64,000 nucleotides of DNA from JBBATK01 sp044228685 (GCA_044228685.1 JBGAUL010000022.1:1-64000), one strand, 5' to 3'. Positions 35,750 to 45,449 are shown, numbered from the stretch's first letter. Translations and numbers: made by a program. Notes: generated by a model from the sequence alone, not told the origin.

Positions 35750-37210
35750 ATGCCTGAAGACAAAGTCGCCGCAACTGCTGAAAATACTCCACCCGCTTCT
35801 CGTCCCTTACCGCCTCCGATAAGCCGAAAGCAGAAGATCAAGATCAAGAATTCAACGCTCAACTATCATAGTACAAGCGGTACAATGAAGCTGGAAGGTG
35901 ATGATGGAAAGCACCGTGCGGATGTCTTCTATGTGGCTTATACTCTTGATGCAGCGCCGTCGGCCGAGCGACCGGTTACATTTGCCTTTAATGGCGGACC
36001 CGGCTCGAGTTCAGTGTGGTTGCACCTCGGCGCCTTGGGTCCACGCTGCGTTGTCATGGACGATGAAGGCAATCCCTTGCCGGCGCCGCATGCGCTGCGC
36101 GACAATGAGCATACCTGGTTGAAATGGACCGACCTCGTGTTCATAGATCCTGTTGGAACGGGCTACTCACGTCCGGCAGGTGAATCAAAGCGTGAAGAGT
36201 TTCACGGCGTAGCGGAAGATGTTGCATCAGTCGCGGAGTTCATTCGTCGCTGGACAAGTGAGAACGCCCGCTGGCTCTCGCCGAAATTCCTCGCCGGAGA
36301 AAGCTACGGTACAACACGTGCTGCGGCACTGTCAAATCACTTACAACAACAGCACGGCATGAGTATCAGCGGAGTGTTGTTGATTTCGGCTGTGCTGTCG
36401 TTTCAAACTATTGCACATCATCATTCAACCGTCAACGATCTTCCGTACCTCTGCTTCTTGCCATCGCTTGCAGCCACATCGTGGTATCACAAGAAATTGT
36501 CCAAGAGCTATCAAGCGTCGCTTGATAAGCTGCTGAACGAGTGTCGCGAGTTTTGTGCGAACGAGTATCTATCGGCTCTTGGACGTGGTCACTCACTTAG
36601 TCCGAAGGAGCAAAGTTCAATCGCGCAGCGCATTTCAGAGTTCACAGGAATTAGTCCTGAGTACATCCTCGGTTCAAATCTTCGTTTACATCCCTTTCGC
36701 TACATGAAAGAGTTGCTGCGTTCGGAGCGGAAGACAATTGGTCGACTCGATGCGAGATTTCTCGGAAGCGACAGCGATGCTGTTGGCGAGACACCTGGAG
36801 ATGATCCAAGCTATTCGAATATTCTTGGCATTTATACCGCCGGAGTCTACGATTACATTCGTCGCGAGCTAGGTTACGAGACACCTCTGGCTTATGAAGT
36901 ACTCACTCCAAAAGTTCATCCGTGGAAGTGGGGCGATGCAGATCGCGGTTACGTCAACGTTGCCGACGATTTGGCGCAGGCGATGCGCACCAATACTCAT
37001 CTCAAGGTCTTTGTGGCAAATGCCTATTTCGATCTCGCCACACCGTTTTATGGAACGGAGTTTACCTTGAATCACCTAGAAGTTGAGAAAGAGGAAATGA
37101 AACGCATTACCATGACCTACTATGAGTCTGGTCATATGATGTACATTCATCAGCCATCGCTCAGACAATTCACCAAAGACGTAGACGCCTTCTTTAAATC
37201 TTGTCGTTAA
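35750..37210 (+). CDS. Serine carboxypeptidase, peptidase family S10
   Basis: 486 residues, releasing C-terminal amino acids. Family hallmarks: FNGGPGSSSVW (about 80-90, oxyanion hole), PVGTGYSRP, nucleophile Ser185 in GESYG, Asp428 in YFDLATPF and His462 in ESGHMMYIHQPS. The N-terminus is Pro/Ala-rich (PPASRPLPPP) and has no signal peptide from this start, which is unusual since S10 enzymes are mostly secreted or vacuolar. The 3' end overlaps the convergent acetyltransferase gene by 17 bp. Confidence 0.9.
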   Translation: MPEDKVAATAENTPPASRPLPPPISRKQKIKIKNSTLNYHSTSGTMKLEGDDGKHRADVFYVAYTLDAAPSAERPVTFAFNGGPGSSSVWLHLGALGPRCVVMDDEGNPLPAPHALRDNEHTWLKWTDLVFIDPVGTGYSRPAGESKREEFHGVAEDVASVAEFIRRWTSENARWLSPKFLAGESYGTTRAAALSNHLQQQHGMSISGVLLISAVLSFQTIAHHHSTVNDLPYLCFLPSLAATSWYHKKLSKSYQASLDKLLNECREFCANEYLSALGRGHSLSPKEQSSIAQRISEFTGISPEYILGSNLRLHPFRYMKELLRSERKTIGRLDARFLGSDSDAVGETPGDDPSYSNILGIYTAGVYDYIRRELGYETPLAYEVLTPKVHPWKWGDADRGYVNVADDLAQAMRTNTHLKVFVANAYFDLATPFYGTEFTLNHLEVEKEEMKRITMTYYESGHMMYIHQPSLRQFTKDVDAFFKSCR

Positions 37211-37736
37211 GCAAGGCATAACGCACATGATCTTCCCACACCCCGTTTATCTTGAGATAGCGGGGTGAATATCCTTCTCGCTCAAAGCCTAGTCCTTCGA
37301 TGAGCCGAATTGAGCGCGCATTGCGAGGCATAATATTCGCCTCAACACGGTGCAAGGTGAGGTGTTGAAATGCATAATCGATGATGGCAGTCAAAGCCTC
37401 TCGCATGTATCCTCGTCCTTGACAATCCCCGTCAATTTTATAACCCAAATAACACGAATGAAAAGCACCTCGTACAATGGTGCTAAGTCCTGCATCGCCG
37501 ATGACATGCGTAGGTGATTCTTTGCTGCAGAGAAAGAAGCGATAGGATCGGCCGTGCTGTTGGTCTACTGCTTCGATATCAATGCGACGTTGCTGCGCGC
37601 TCATGGTGAACCAATCATCGAAACGCAGCGGCACCCAGGGAGTGAAGAAGTCACGATTTCTCAACTCATAATCAAGAAGCTGGGCTGCTTGAATTTCGTG
37701 AGGAAGCAGCAGCGTCAGACGTGAGGTTGTAAGCAT
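37194..37736 (-). CDS. GNAT acetyltransferase, RimJ/RimL type
   Basis: 180 residues. The acetyl-CoA binding region reads GDCQGRGYMREALTAIIDYA (about 113-132), with the Q-G-R-G-Y variant of the P-loop, then LHRVEANIMPRNARSIRLIE and LGFEREGY, the classical RimJ-type C-terminal motif. It probably acetylates a protein N-terminus or a small amine; the substrate is not predictable. It is convergent and overlapping with the S10 peptidase gene. Confidence 0.87.
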   Translation of the reverse strand: MLTTSRLTLLLPHEIQAAQLLDYELRNRDFFTPWVPLRFDDWFTMSAQQRRIDIEAVDQQHGRSYRFFLCSKESPTHVIGDAGLSTIVRGAFHSCYLGYKIDGDCQGRGYMREALTAIIDYAFQHLTLHRVEANIMPRNARSIRLIEGLGFEREGYSPRYLKINGVWEDHVRYALLNDKI

Positions 37737-37910
37737 GAGTGCCTCAGATTTTAGGCAAATATTCGAACAATTTGGCTGCCCGAAGGTAGTAAAGACTAAA
37801 AAACTCTGCTATTGAGCTTTGCGCGTAAGTATATCAAGCTCACAATTCAGCTCAATTACCCCGGCACATCAAAGCAGCTGCTTTTCGCTGCTATTCCTCA
37901 GCTTCTGCAG

Positions 37911-37932
37911 TGCAAAATCCCGTAATTTTGCA
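37911..37932 (+). promoter_or_regulatory. Bacteroidota-like -7 box inside a dyad, upstream of paaN
   Basis: TAATTTTG (37923-37930) fits the TAnnTTTG box of Bacteroidota sigma-A promoters. It overlaps the dyad TGCAAAAT (37911-37918) / ATTTTGCA (37925-37932). The ATG follows at 37959. No clear -33 TTG was found. Confidence 0.4.
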
Positions 37933-37958
37933 GACATATACACCAAGGACATACGGCA

Positions 37959-39628
37959 ATGAGTCAATTCCAGGCGCTGGTCGAAAAGCATGCAGGCACA
38001 ATGGAGCAGGCAGTATCGGCAGTGCATTCCAGATCTTTTTATGCCCACTGGCCGGAGGCGCCGAGTGGCAAGATTTACGGCGAAAACACCAATGCAGAGG
38101 CGCAAGCGACCTTTCACGCGCAGCTTCACAAGAGCTTTGACAGGTTGTTGCAAAAGGGAGCAGTGCTGCATCATGGTGAGGAAGAGTCGCCTTACGGTTT
38201 TCCTCTCGGCATCAGCTATCCCGTTTCAACCGCGGAAAATTTGATACACCACGCATCGACCGCGCAGAAACAATGGTCAGCGCTATCAGTTCGTGAGCGA
38301 GCTGCCGTTTTGATCGAGTGTTTGGAAGAAGCTTCGAAGCATTTCTTTGAGATTGGCTACGCAACACAGCATACAACGGGACAAGGATTCGTGATGTCCT
38401 TCCAGGCCTCGGGTCCACACGCTTTTGATCGCGCACTTGAATCCATTGCCACCGGTCTCGTCGCACTCGAAAGTTTCGCGCCAGAACAGCATTGGGTAAA
38501 GCCAATGGGCAAGATTAGTGTGACGCTTGACAAGCGCTTTCATACTCGTCCGCGTGGTATCAACGTGACAATCGGTTGCTCCACCTTCCCAATCTGGAAT
38601 TCAACCCCTGGCATGTTCGCTTCGCTCATCAGCGGCGCTGCAACGATTGCCAAGGCGCACACAAAGGTTGTTTATCCGATTGCAATCCTTGTTGCATCCA
38701 TGCAGAAAACGCTGGAGTCGCTTGGACTCGATCCTCACATCGTGCAGCTTTCCGTTGCCGCTAAGCAACTGAGCTGTTAGAGCATCCTTTGGGTGGAACA
38801 GTTGATTAAACCGGTTCTTCGCAATTCGGTAAAGAAGTGGAAGATATCTGTCATCGTCTGGGCAAGATCTGTTTTACGGAAAAAGCCGGCGTCAATTGTG
38901 CTATCATCGAGAGCGCTGCGAATCTAGATGCGGTTTTGGATAATATCGCTTTTAGTCTCTGCTTGTATTCCGGACAGATGTGCACCGCCTCGCAGAATAT
39001 CTATGTGCCAAAGCACGGAGTTCGTGATGGTGAAGAGCAGGTGAGTTTTGATGAAGTCTGTCGTCGTCTGGCTGCAAAGATCGAAGGCATTTGCACTAAC
39101 GAGAAGATGGGTCCATCGACGCTCGGTGCTTTGCAAAGCGAGCAAACAAAGACGCGTCTGGAAGCCGCAACAGTGCTTGGCTTGCCGGTTATTCATGCTT
39201 CACATGCAGTTGCACAACCTGGATTCGAACACTCGAGAACATTCTCGCCATTGGTAATGAGAGCAGAAGCATCGCAAACAGATGTGACCGGACAAGAGTG
39301 GTTTGGTCCGATCAGCTTTGTGATTCCAACAGAAGATTTTGATCACGCGCTATCGCTAGTGGCGCAGTCAATCCGCACACACGGTGCATTGACGACGAGT
39401 TGCTACACGACAAACACTGAGTTGCAAACTCGTGCTGAAGAGGCTATCATCGACGCAGGTTCTCCGATTGCTTTCAATTTCGTTGGACCGATCTGGATCA
39501 ACCAATCATCAGCCTTTAGCGATTTCCACGGCGCAGGAGCAAATCCGGCGGGTAATGCAAGCTTTGCTGATCTCAGCTTTATTAGTTCGCGAGTAAATGT
39601 TTTAGGTACGAGGGTTTGTGTAGCATGA
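37959..39628 (+). pseudogene. paaN: PaaN-type aldehyde dehydrogenase, broken by a frameshift and a stop
   Basis: The full locus would encode about 556 residues, the length of the PaaN_2 family linked to phenylacetate degradation. The first part (37959-38780) carries the N-terminal and NAD-binding region and stops at a TAG after AAKQLSC. The second part continues in the frame one base back: EHPLGGTVD, then TAA at 38807-38809 where the family has Tyr (D-Y-T-G), then TGSSQFG and onward. The catalytic Glu (TEKAGVN) and Cys (GQMCTASQ) lie only in the second part. So one single-base loss near 38777 plus a Tyr-to-stop change, about 30 bp apart, split the gene. It is either a real pseudogene or local sequence error; the rest of both halves looks intact. 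The stop overlaps the next gene (ATGA). Confidence 0.82.
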
Positions 39629-39954
39629 TACAATTCAGTCCGCATATCGCAATTGGCGTCCGCGACTTCGAGAACGCCGTCGAGTTCTACACCAAAGTCA
39701 TGGGCTTTAGTGTAGGCAAGCAAAATCAAGCTGAGAGCGAGTTGCATCTAGGCGACATCACCTTCCACATCGAAAATGACGGCGGTGAACACCATACTTG
39801 GCTCGAATTCAAGGTCGATGATATTGAAAGCATGAAAAAACAACTGGAAAGTGCCGGTTGCGTGCTTCAAAGAACGCACCTGCAAAAGAGTTATCTTGTG
39901 ACGGATCCGTATGGAATGCGCTTTCACATCTGGGAAGAGACTGTGACAGAATAA
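39625..39954 (+). CDS. VOC (glyoxalase/bleomycin-resistance) family protein
   Basis: 109 residues. A single VOC module with two beta-alpha-beta-beta-beta units: IAIGVRDFENAVEFYTKVMG and later LEFKVDDIESMKKQLESAG, ending in TDPYGMRFHIWE. Metal-ligand candidates are His (PHIAIG, first strand) and Glu (HIWEE, last strand). The reaction is unknown. The start is the ATG at 39625, overlapping the paaN stop, so it was co-translated with the dehydrogenase and may act on the same substrate family. Confidence 0.82.
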   Translation: MIQFSPHIAIGVRDFENAVEFYTKVMGFSVGKQNQAESELHLGDITFHIENDGGEHHTWLEFKVDDIESMKKQLESAGCVLQRTHLQKSYLVTDPYGMRFHIWEETVTE

Positions 39955-40015
39955 GTGCTAGACTGAAGCGTCTACCGTGTCTGTCGAACTTTTATCACTA
40001 CAACGGAATTCAATC

Positions 40016-40852
40016 GTGTCCTGGTTTCAACGTAAATCAAAGAATATAGAGCTCACGCAACCTCGCGAAATGCCCGATGGCCTGTGGACGAAGTGCGATG
40101 AGTGTGGTGAGATCATTTATAAAAAGCAACTTGAAGAATTGGCATTCACTTGTCCGAAGTGTGATAACCATTTCCGAGTTGGTAGCAAACAGTATATCAA
40201 GATTCTGTTCGACGATGATTCATTCGTTGAAACAGATTCGCATATGCGTAGCGGTGACCCATTGCAGTTTGTTGATACCAGACCCTACGTCTCACGTTTG
40301 AATGATGCCTATCGTCGAATTGGTCCGGGCGACGCTCTAACAATCGGCTACGGCACTATCAATGGCATGATGACTTCGTTCGGCTGCATGAACTTCAACT
40401 TCATCGGCGGTTCGATGGGCTCAGTGGTTGGTGAGAAATTTTCACGTGCTGCACGTCGTGCAATCGAACTTCGTGCGCCACTCGTGATCATCAGCGCGTC
40501 CGGCGGTGCTCGTATGCAGGAAGCTGCATTCTCGCTGATGCAGATGGCAAAGACAAGTGCGGTGCTTGGCGAAGTTGCTGAAGCCGGATTGCCGTACATT
40601 TCCATTATCACGGATCCGACAACAGGCGGTACCAGTGCAAGCTATGCAATGCTTGGAGATGTGATTATTGCTGAACCAAAAGCGCTTATCGGCTTTGCCG
40701 GACCCCGCGTCATCGAGCAAACAATTCGGAAGAAATTGCCCGAGGGTTTTCAGCGGTCTGAGTTTGTGCAGCAACACGGTTTTGCGGACATGATTGTGCA
40801 TCGTCGTGAGTTGAAATCCCAGCTCTCACGTGTTCTCATGTTGTTGAGCTAA
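40016..40852 (+). CDS. accD: Acetyl-CoA carboxylase carboxyltransferase subunit beta
   Basis: Transfers CO2 from carboxybiotin to acetyl-CoA together with AccA, giving malonyl-CoA for fatty acid synthesis. 278 residues from the GTG at 40016, which yields MSWFQRKSKNI, the typical AccD N-terminus; an earlier GTG at 39977 would add 13 untypical residues. The zinc ribbon is CDECGEIIY...CPKCDNHF. The crotonase-fold core has IGGSMGSVVGEK and SASGGARMQEA. accA is not in the window; accB and accC are 19 kb away on the other strand. Confidence 0.96.
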   Translation: MSWFQRKSKNIELTQPREMPDGLWTKCDECGEIIYKKQLEELAFTCPKCDNHFRVGSKQYIKILFDDDSFVETDSHMRSGDPLQFVDTRPYVSRLNDAYRRIGPGDALTIGYGTINGMMTSFGCMNFNFIGGSMGSVVGEKFSRAARRAIELRAPLVIISASGGARMQEAAFSLMQMAKTSAVLGEVAEAGLPYISIITDPTTGGTSASYAMLGDVIIAEPKALIGFAGPRVIEQTIRKKLPEGFQRSEFVQQHGFADMIVHRRELKSQLSRVLMLLS

Positions 40853-40872
40853 TCCTAAGTCCTTTCATCTTT

Positions 40873-40918
40873 GACCTGCATTGCGTTCGTATGACGTTCC
40901 GATGCAGGTCTTTTTTTT
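40873..40918 (+). terminator. Intrinsic terminator after accD
   Basis: GACCTGCAT (40873-40881) pairs with ATGCAGGTC (40902-40910), 20-base loop, then eight T (40911-40918). The next gene starts only 12 bp further on. Confidence 0.85.
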
Positions 40919-40929
40919 GACCTCTGCAT

Positions 40930-41874
40930 ATGATCAAAGCAGCTGCCTTGCAACGAGGTGCCACCATTGGCATAATTGCACCTGCCTCGCCACTTCGCTC
41001 AGAAGAAAGACTGCAGAAGGGCATCTCGTATTTGGAAGGTCTGGGATATCGAGTAGAGTTGGGAAAGCACCTTTTTGAAGCAAGTCATTATCTCTCAGCT
41101 TCCGATGAGGGGCGCCTGGATGACTTGGTCTCGATGTTCACGAATCCAAAAATCGATGCAATCTTCTGTACCAGAGGCGGCTATGGGTCTATGCGATTCT
41201 TGGAACGAATTCCTTACGCAAAGCTGCGTCGTCATCCTAAAATTTTCGTGACATTTTCAGATGGAACCGCTCTAAATGCCGGGCTGTACCGTCATGCAAA
41301 GCTCATCACTTTCAGCGGTGCGATGGTCTCCGTCGACTTCCCCGACTTCGATGCCGAAAGCGAAGAATTCTTCTGGCGCATTCTCAGTTCAAAAAAGAAG
41401 ATCGGAACTGTGCATCAATCACTACCATTGAAGAGTCTACGAAAGGGAAGCGCAAAGGGCAAGTTGCTGTGTGGCAATCTTAGTCTCTTCTCAGCCTTAT
41501 GTGGAACTCGTTTCTTCCCCGATACACGCGATGCACTCTTGCTGATGGAAGACATTGGAGAAGAAAGCTACAAAGTTGATCGACTGCTGAGCCAACTCGA
41601 GCTGAGCGCTGCGTTAGCAAAGTCGTCGGGCTTGTTGTTTGGTCAGTTCACCCAAGACGCTCAGCGCAAGACCGCGACTCCGTCACGAAATATACTTGAT
41701 GTGTGCCAGGAGTACAGCGATCGCGTCGAACGCTGTGCCGTGGCCAACGTCATGTTCGGTCATACGCCTAAGAAACTCACCCTTCCTTTTGGCATTCAAG
41801 CCAGTCTCAAATGTCCTGATCCAAATAGCGATCAAGCAGTTCGTTTTTCGTTGGACGAAGCTGCGGTTGTGTGA
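40930..41874 (+). CDS. LD-carboxypeptidase, peptidase family S66
   Basis: 314 residues. Recycles peptidoglycan by removing the D-Ala from the L-D bond of tetrapeptides, or resembles microcin C self-immunity MccF. Family features: start GATIGIIAPASPL, CTRGGYGSMRFLERI, the nucleophile Ser in VTFSDGTALN (about 111-120), LLCGNLSLF, the catalytic Glu in EDIGEESYKVDRLL, and His in MFGHTPKKLTLPFG. No signal peptide, so cytoplasmic recycling is likely. The start is just behind the accD terminator, so it may have its own promoter or depend on read-through. Confidence 0.9.
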   Translation: MIKAAALQRGATIGIIAPASPLRSEERLQKGISYLEGLGYRVELGKHLFEASHYLSASDEGRLDDLVSMFTNPKIDAIFCTRGGYGSMRFLERIPYAKLRRHPKIFVTFSDGTALNAGLYRHAKLITFSGAMVSVDFPDFDAESEEFFWRILSSKKKIGTVHQSLPLKSLRKGSAKGKLLCGNLSLFSALCGTRFFPDTRDALLLMEDIGEESYKVDRLLSQLELSAALAKSSGLLFGQFTQDAQRKTATPSRNILDVCQEYSDRVERCAVANVMFGHTPKKLTLPFGIQASLKCPDPNSDQAVRFSLDEAAVV

Positions 41875-42023
41875 TTGAGATTGAATGAAATTCCACTCCT
41901 GATACAAGCCAGCTTCTCTGAGCATTGCCTAATTGCAATTGTACGAACTGAGCGTTCACAGTAATGTCACAACAGTACAGTGAGCTGTCGTGTGAGGTAC
42001 TTCTAGGGAGTGAATTTGCCTTG

Positions 42024-42806
42024 CTATTTGCCGGCTTTATCGGTGCTCAACGGTATCGATGACTTTAATGACTCCATACGTGAGCGTTGTTTGCCGGAGG
42101 GGAAGAAGCGTGTGTAGAGAGTGCAGACTGAAAGCGCTTCGTCATAGCGTTTCAGTTGCACCAATACTTCTGCTTTGCCGACCAGTGAAGGTTCGCAAAA
42201 CTCGGTGTCTGAATACTCATCGATGACGGCGTCGTAATAGGTTAGGGATGCGCGTGGAGCATAGAGAACGCGGTATTGTTCAGCAACGCGAAAATCTCGT
42301 TCAGCAAGTTTGCCACGCATGATGCGGACGATACTGTCGGCCATGACGGAATCCTGCTTGTAATGATCGCGGTATTCAGTCAGAGCAACGATTGCCTCAC
42401 GTGTGTACTTCTGATCACGATCGAAAGGCGGTGACAACTCAACGTAACACATGGCAACCTTCAGCATTGCCTGCTTTGCATACTCGCTTTGCGGGAACAT
42501 GCGACGCAAGTAATTGTAGTTGTATGCTGCCAAGACGTATTCTTTGCGCTTGAAATTGATTTCTGCCAAATAGTACTGTGCGTCGTCGGCGTATTGCGAA
42601 GTAGGATACTGAAGTCGGATAATATCCAATAAACGCTGAGATTCAAACAAGTCATTGCCTTTGAATTCAGCCAATGCCCGTGTAAAGATCTCCTCAGGAG
42701 TCTTGTTTGTTGCGTCGTAGGTACCTGAACAACTACTCAAGCCCAGGACTAGTCCGGTGAGTAGGAGCAGAGAAAGGACAAAGAATTTGGAAGACCGTGT
42801 TTTCAT
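42024..42806 (-). CDS. bamD: Outer-membrane assembly lipoprotein BamD
   Basis: 260 residues. Lipoprotein signal with lipobox L-S-S-C (Cys26), followed by tetratricopeptide-like repeats: YQ-type motifs LLDIIRLQYPTSQYADDAQY and YNYLRRMFPQSEYAKQAMLK are the classic BamD/YfiO signature (about residues 60-125). It works with BamA in folding beta-barrel proteins into the outer membrane, such as the barrels encoded elsewhere in this window. TATATTGC, similar to a -7 box, lies 10-20 bp before the ATG. Confidence 0.88.
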   Translation of the reverse strand: MKTRSSKFFVLSLLLLTGLVLGLSSCSGTYDATNKTPEEIFTRALAEFKGNDLFESQRLLDIIRLQYPTSQYADDAQYYLAEINFKRKEYVLAAYNYNYLRRMFPQSEYAKQAMLKVAMCYVELSPPFDRDQKYTREAIVALTEYRDHYKQDSVMADSIVRIMRGKLAERDFRVAEQYRVLYAPRASLTYYDAVIDEYSDTEFCEPSLVGKAEVLVQLKRYDEALSVCTLYTRFFPSGKQRSRMESLKSSIPLSTDKAGK

Positions 42807-42956
42807 CGACTTGCAATATACAGCAGCATGGGTTATTGCTCTGTGGACGAATGCAGATGAAAAGTAGTGCGCGTGTTAAATCGCGCAGAAAATGCGCAAT
42901 TAGTGATTGGGGAAAAGATAAACTCCGCTCAGCCCCATTCGGCATCCCACACACTG

Positions 42957-42964
42957 TATTTTTG
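42957..42964 (+). promoter_or_regulatory. Bacteroidota-like -7 promoter box of pcrA
   Basis: TATTTTTG matches TAnnTTTG exactly and lies 26 bp before the pcrA ATG, giving a short leader. The box sits in what would be the coding frame of a longer start, favouring the ATG at 42990. Confidence 0.45.
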
Positions 42965-42989
42965 CCCCTCAAATTCCCTTACGCTCAGC

Positions 42990-45332
42990 ATGCAACTAAA
43001 ACTCGTCAAAACCGACGATCTCTTCGACAATCAAACTGAAGGTCATTCAGCAGAAGACATACTCAAAAAGCTCAATCCTTCGCAAGCACAGGCTGTTTCC
43101 ACTATAAATGGTCCGCTACTGATTGTGGCCGGTGCCGGTAGCGGTAAAACCCGCGTCTTGACCTATCGCGTGGCCTATCTGATCCAGAGTGGAGTGAAGC
43201 CGTGGAATATTCTTGCCCTGACATTCACCAACAAGGCAGCCGGTGAAATGAAGGAGCGTATCAAGACGATTTGTGGCGAGACTGCGGCGCGTCAGGTATG
43301 GGCCGGGACATTTCACTCAATCTTTGCCCGACTCCTTCGAAGTCACGCTGAGGCACTGGGCTATACCAACACATTCTCCATCTACGACACCGATGATTCA
43401 CTCAGCGCAATACGCGCCGCCATGAACTCGTTGTCTATGTCGCAGCAGCTCGTTACTCCACAAGCCGTTCGCTCCGTGATTTCCTCCGCCAAGAACCAAA
43501 TACACAGCTGGGAAGATTATGCAAACTCAGCATCGGAATTCCGCGAGAAGAATATTGCGAAGGTGTATGAAGCGTATGAGAAGGCATTGCGACGAAACAA
43601 TGCAATGGACTTCGATGATTTGCTGCTCAATATGATTCGTCTACTGCGTCAGAATGATGAGCAGCTGCAGAAGATTCAGTCGCGCTTTACGCACATCCTC
43701 GTCGATGAGTACCAAGACACCAACCGTGCACAGTACATCGCCGTTAAGCTGCTGGCTTCGGCTCACCGCAACCTTTGCGTCGTTGGCGATGATGCGCAGA
43801 GTATTTATCGCTGGCGCGGGGCTGATATCCGGAACATTCTGGATTTCCAAAAGGATTATCCTGAGGCAACGATTGTTCGACTCGAGCAGAATTACCGTTC
43901 AACCAAGAACATCCTGGCTGCAGCGGATGCGTTGATTCGCAATAACAGAAAGCAGATCCCGAAGACGCTCTGGACGGAGAATGATGATGGTCATACGATC
44001 AATATCTACGCCAGTCGTGATGATAGGGAGGAGGCTGAACGAGTTGTGCAGATTATTCAGTCGGAATCTCGCGGTCACAACCTGCGCTACAACGACATCG
44101 CCATTCTCTACCGCACAAACGCGCAGTCGCAAGCGTTGGAAGATGCCCTGCGTCGAAACGGCGTTCCCTATACCATGGTGAGCGGCGTTTCCTTCTACAA
44201 GCGCAAGGAAGTGAAGGATGCTGCATCCTATCTGCGTTTGCTCATCAATCCAAGCGATGCGGAGTCGCTGATGCGTATCGTGAACGAACCTGCTCGGGGT
44301 CTTGGCGATACCTCACTACAGCGTCTACGCGATTTCGCCGTACAAGAAAACTGTTCGCTCTTTGAAGCATTCGAACGAGCAGAACACTGCGACAGCTTGA
44401 TGAAGCGTGCACAGAAAGCTGCTCAAGATTTTGCGGCGTTGGTGAATCGTTTTCGAGCGGAGCTCAACGACAAAGCTCCCGACGATCTGGCGCGTGAGTA
44501 CATTGAGGCTACGGGATTGTTGCAGATGTATCAATTGCAGAAGACAGAAGAGGCAGAAGATAGAGTCAACAACATCGTTCGATTACTCACCGACATTAGC
44601 GAGTACACGCTGCGCGAAGAAGAACCATCACTGGAAGCATATCTTCAGCAGTTGTCGTTGGTGAGTGATGTTGACGAAGCTGATACACGCTCGAATCGCG
44701 TTGCGGTCATGACCCTGCACGCTGCCAAAGGTCTGGAATACCCGGCCGTCATCATCAGCGGTGTTGAAGAAGGTTTGTTGCCACTGGTGAAAGAGAGTTC
44801 GCATCCCGACGAGCGAGAAGAAGAACGACGTTTGTTCTATGTGGGAATTACTCGGGCTTGTCAGCGACTCTACATCACCTACTCCGAGCGCCGTCTGCGC
44901 TTTGGTTCGGTTGAATATTCACGTCCCTCCAGCTTCCTCCACGAGTTACCGGAAACCAGTATTCAATGGCACGGCAAGCGTGAATCAAGCTATGAGCGTA
45001 CGCGCTTTGATTCGCCGCCTAGCTCTTCGTCGGCTGCATCACCTCCGCGTTATGTGACGCCACCGAAGCGCAGTGCCGCACCTCCACCGCCGCCGCCAGC
45101 TCGAAAGGCTTTTGATGATATTCCAAGCACGGAATCGTATTCACAGCTGGATTCTTCCTCCGAGGACATTCCGCTGAAGCGTGGTATGAGAGTGCGACAT
45201 AAGTTGTTTGGCGAGGGAACAATTGAGTTGGTGGTAGGAGTTGGACAACAGCAGAAAGTGACAGTACTGTTTCCGGGTATTGGTCGCAAGAACTTGATGT
45301 CCAAGTTTGCCAAGCTTGAGGTCTTGTCCTAA
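42990..45332 (+). CDS. pcrA: ATP-dependent DNA helicase PcrA/UvrD
   Basis: 780 residues, superfamily 1A 3'-5' helicase for nucleotide excision and mismatch repair and for clearing recombinase or stalled forks. Walker A is GAGSGKT (48-54), motif II LVDEYQDTN, motif III GDDAQSIYRWRGAD, motif IV RLEQNYRS, motif V VMTLHAAKGLEYP and motif VI EERRLFYVGITRA. A Pro/Ser-rich linker (about 660-715) leads to the C-terminal RNA-polymerase-binding-like tail VRHKLFGEGTIELVV. The frame is open to 42867, but the ATG at 42990 gives the family start and sits behind a promoter-like box. Confidence 0.95.
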   Translation: MQLKLVKTDDLFDNQTEGHSAEDILKKLNPSQAQAVSTINGPLLIVAGAGSGKTRVLTYRVAYLIQSGVKPWNILALTFTNKAAGEMKERIKTICGETAARQVWAGTFHSIFARLLRSHAEALGYTNTFSIYDTDDSLSAIRAAMNSLSMSQQLVTPQAVRSVISSAKNQIHSWEDYANSASEFREKNIAKVYEAYEKALRRNNAMDFDDLLLNMIRLLRQNDEQLQKIQSRFTHILVDEYQDTNRAQYIAVKLLASAHRNLCVVGDDAQSIYRWRGADIRNILDFQKDYPEATIVRLEQNYRSTKNILAAADALIRNNRKQIPKTLWTENDDGHTINIYASRDDREEAERVVQIIQSESRGHNLRYNDIAILYRTNAQSQALEDALRRNGVPYTMVSGVSFYKRKEVKDAASYLRLLINPSDAESLMRIVNEPARGLGDTSLQRLRDFAVQENCSLFEAFERAEHCDSLMKRAQKAAQDFAALVNRFRAELNDKAPDDLAREYIEATGLLQMYQLQKTEEAEDRVNNIVRLLTDISEYTLREEEPSLEAYLQQLSLVSDVDEADTRSNRVAVMTLHAAKGLEYPAVIISGVEEGLLPLVKESSHPDEREEERRLFYVGITRACQRLYITYSERRLRFGSVEYSRPSSFLHELPETSIQWHGKRESSYERTRFDSPPSSSSAASPPRYVTPPKRSAAPPPPPPARKAFDDIPSTESYSQLDSSSEDIPLKRGMRVRHKLFGEGTIELVVGVGQQQKVTVLFPGIGRKNLMSKFAKLEVLS

Positions 45333-45368
45333 GCACAGCCAAATACGTCGGCAAAGTAAGCCAAAGAA

Positions 45369-45396
45369 AAAGGGGTGTCATTGCTGACACCCCTTT
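45369..45396. terminator. Bidirectional terminator between pcrA and a T9SS gene
   Basis: Perfect 12-bp stem AAAGGGGTGTCA (45369-45380) / TGACACCCCTTT (45385-45396), loop TTGC, with A-rich and T-rich flanks, so it can stop the two converging transcripts. Confidence 0.88.
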
Positions 45397-45449
45397 ATTC
45401 GATCATCCAAGATTTCGGGAATCTTCCCTGAGGAGATTGCTTTGCTGAT

